From contig NZ_WWER01000001.1 of assembly GCF_009857885.1 (NCBI RefSeq), positions 124,001 through 188,000 of the forward strand: a stretch of DNA of 64,000 nt. Direction: 5' to 3'. Numbering within the stretch: position 1 is the first letter of the stretch; the number at the start of each line of letters is the position of its first letter. The notes beneath the pieces were generated by a model. It saw nothing but the letters and a program-made list of their open reading frames with translations. It made no database searches and was not told the DNA's origin. Both the position numbers and the translations under genes were made by a program. The DNA comes from Pusillimonas sp. TS35. GTDB lineage: Bacteria; Pseudomonadota; Gammaproteobacteria; Burkholderiales; Burkholderiaceae_B. Of the stretch, positions 62,494 through 64,000 are shown piece by piece.

Positions 62494-62834
62494 GGATGAT
62501 TCTCCCGGCCGTCGACGTGGTCGGTGCCGGACAGGCCGCGTGAGGCCAGCAGCATAACCAGAAACAGTGCCGTGGTGGCAAAGCCGATCACGATGGCTGT
62601 TAGCACCAATGCCTGGGGCAGCGGATCGGTATACAGCGAAGGATCGACCCCTAGATCGGCCCGGATCACGGGTGGGGCGTCAAGCGTGATACGACCCATG
62701 GAAAAGATGAACAGATTGACGGCGTAGGACACCAGGGACAGCCCCATGATGACTTGGAAGGTACGGGGGCGCAGCAGCAGCCAAATGCCCGAGCCGGCCA
62801 GCACGCCGATGGCGAGAGAGAGAATGAGTTCCAT
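62490..62834 (-). CDS. phaC: Multisubunit cation/H+ antiporter subunit C (PhaC/MnhC)
   Basis: The 114-residue NuoK-like subunit has three TM helices: LILSLAIGVLAGSGIWLLLR, then TFQVIMGLSLVSYAVNLFIF with the typical GLSL-NL pattern, then DPLPQALVLTAIVIGFATTA, strongly conserved in MnhC. The ATG at 62834 overlaps the phaAB stop (TGATG) and is preceded by AGGAG; the longer upstream frame is just the end of phaAB in another frame. Confidence 0.94.
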   Translation of the reverse strand: MELILSLAIGVLAGSGIWLLLRPRTFQVIMGLSLVSYAVNLFIFSMGRITLDAPPVIRADLGVDPSLYTDPLPQALVLTAIVIGFATTALFLVMLLASRGLSGTDHVDGRENHP

Positions 62835-64000
62835 CAGGAGTCTCCTTCGTCCGAGGCGGCGCCCGGCTTGCGATACAGACGCAGCGACTGGTGAGCGAGC
62901 GCAACGAGCATAAGCACGGTGGCGCCGACAACCAGCATATATACGCCAGCGTCGAAAAGCAGCACGCTGGAGAGGTGTATCTTCCCGATCATGGGAAGCG
63001 CGAAATCGCGGCTGATGGCGGACAGGAAAGGTTTGTTTGCCCACCACACCAGCATGGCGGCGGAGCCGGCCGCCAGCAACCCGACGGCAAGCCAGTGTTG
63101 GGGATGAATGCGCGGGCGCGCTTCGACCCAGATAATACCGCCCACCATATACTGCAGGATGATAGCCGTGGCCATGATCAGGCCGCCGACAAACCCTCCG
63201 CCAGGCAGATTGTGGCCGCGAATCAGGAAATACAGCGAGATCAGCACGGCAAGGGGCAGCAGTAGCCGCACCAGCACGGCGGGGATCTTCATGACGCCGC
63301 CGGGCAGCGGGGCGTCGGGATCAGGCTCTGAGAACGTAGAGATCAGGTTAGTGCCGCCGAGCTGTTTGCGGCGCGCCTTGGGCAGCGCCATGCTTTCGGG
63401 TGGCGGCCGGAAACGGCGCAGCAGTGCGTAGACAGTGAGCGCAACAATAGCCAGCACGGTGATTTCGCCGAAAGTATCGAAACCGCGAAAGTCGACCAGG
63501 ATGACGTTGACGACGTTGGCGCCGCCGCCCAGCGGCACGGATTGCTCGACAAAAAACGCTGAGGTGCCGTCGGGCCGGGGACGTGTTAGTACGGCATAGG
63601 CAATGGCAGCAATGCCCCCGCCGCCGGCAATAGCGATGATGAGGTCGCGTGCGCGCCGGATATAGGCGCGTGCGGCGCTGCCGAATTCCGAGGGTTCGTC
63701 TTCGCCTTTCACACGTGGCGGCAGCCAGCGCAGACCCAGCAGAATGAGCACGACCGTGACGACTTCGACTGCAAGCTGGGTGAGGGCCAGATCGGGGGCG
63801 GACAGCCAGGCGAAGGTAACCGCGGTGATCAGGCCGGCGCCGCCGGCAAGCAGCAGGGATACCGCGCGGTGGTACTTGGCCTGGCGTGCCGCGCCGATGG
63901 CGCAGGCCGCGCCCGCGATCCACATCAGAGCAAAGAAGGGATTGATAGGGGTATAGCGCTGGGGCTCCAGCCACGCGCCGAATCGCAGCGGCAGCATAGC
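62834..64000 (-). CDS. Multisubunit cation/H+ antiporter subunit A/B fusion (PhaAB), C-terminal part
   Basis: The frame is open to the right edge, so the N-terminal NuoL-like part of subunit A lies outside. Visible are the DUF4040-type end of subunit A (SAPDLALTQLAVEVVTVVLI, LLGLRWLPP; DFRGFDTFGEITVLAIVALT) and, in the same frame, the MnhB domain (VRLLLPLAVLISLYFLIRGH, NLPGGGFVGGLIMATAIILQ, DAGVYMLVVGATVLMLVALA). The A-B fusion is the arrangement of the Pha-type antiporter. It ends overlapping phaC by one base. Confidence 0.92.
   Translation of the reverse strand, partial: AMLPLRFGAWLEPQRYTPINPFFALMWIAGAACAIGAARQAKYHRAVSLLLAGGAGLITAVTFAWLSAPDLALTQLAVEVVTVVLILLGLRWLPPRVKGEDEPSEFGSAARAYIRRARDLIIAIAGGGGIAAIAYAVLTRPRPDGTSAFFVEQSVPLGGGANVVNVILVDFRGFDTFGEITVLAIVALTVYALLRRFRPPPESMALPKARRKQLGGTNLISTFSEPDPDAPLPGGVMKIPAVLVRLLLPLAVLISLYFLIRGHNLPGGGFVGGLIMATAIILQYMVGGIIWVEARPRIHPQHWLAVGLLAAGSAAMLVWWANKPFLSAISRDFALPMIGKIHLSSVLLFDAGVYMLVVGATVLMLVALAHQSLRLYRKPGAASDEGDS

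Noticed and set aside
1-64000. CRISPR arrays, insertion sequences and rRNA genes
   Set aside because: No regularly spaced repeats with spacers, no transposase frames with terminal inverted repeats and no rRNA sequence were seen.

Overview
The window looks like a chromosome segment of a GC-rich betaproteobacterium of the Alcaligenaceae (Bordetella / Achromobacter / Pusillimonas-like). The evidence is a Bordetella-type flagellar gene order, a TonB-ExbB-ExbD set, a Pha/Mnh-type multisubunit cation/H+ antiporter, paired cyanophycin synthetases and extended TRAP transporter genes. The genus cannot be fixed by reading alone.

Layout. 1-16.8 kb: flagellar cluster. A minus-strand operon fliFGHIJK lies opposite fliE. 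Next come a small FlhB-C-terminus-like gene joined to a second FliK-like gene, then fliT, fliS, fliD and flaG, and plus-strand fliA, a hemerythrin-like gene, flagellin fliC and a methyltransferase beside it. Good sigma-28 promoters precede flaG and fliC, and an NsrR-like operator precedes the hemerythrin gene. 16.9-18.5 kb: an Aer-like chemoreceptor. 18.9-25.2 kb: a TRAP transporter (dctPQM) with an internal terminator after dctP, a FadR-type regulator and a TauE/SafE permease, with FadR-type palindromes between the last two.

26.0-28.6 kb: a 2.5-kb degenerate integrated element in the 3' end of tRNA-Met, bounded by 19-bp direct repeats. It carries ccdAB, an intact-looking JAB/JAMM protease gene, a wrecked E1 (ThiF) gene and an integrase lacking its N-terminus. 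This looks like the remains of a ubiquitin-like conjugation (defence-type) cassette. 28.7-29.6 kb: a guanidine-II riboswitch ahead of a Gdx exporter, then a GNAT gene. 29.7-44.5 kb: mostly core metabolism (purT, sstT, a DUF3772/MscS channel, rnr, rlmB, a cystathionine-gamma-synthase-family gene, HU, three acyl-CoA metabolism genes, tRNA-Leu, tRNA-Val).

44.6-52.5 kb: a cyanophycin module. Two synthetase paralogues (cphA, cphA') are divergent from an ABC exporter and a DUF1854 gene. 52.5-53.7 kb: an unusual Tgl-like (spore-coat transglutaminase family) protein, convergent with DUF1854. 54.0-54.9 kb: a second tRNA-Leu, identical to the first and in opposite orientation (168-bp inverted repeat, 18.6 kb apart), with a 102-bp direct repeat of its 3' end. 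54.9-59 kb: Fur-box-controlled tonB-exbB-exbD, an OmpR-type two-component system and a small secreted protein. 59.7-64 kb: phaG, F, E, D, C and the 3' part of phaAB, running off the right edge.

The most unusual material is the tRNA-Met element with its E1/JAB remnant, the Tgl-like protein next to the cyanophycin genes, and the regulatory sites (guanidine-II riboswitch, NsrR box, paired FadR-type operators). All assignments come from reading translations and motifs; no database search was run.
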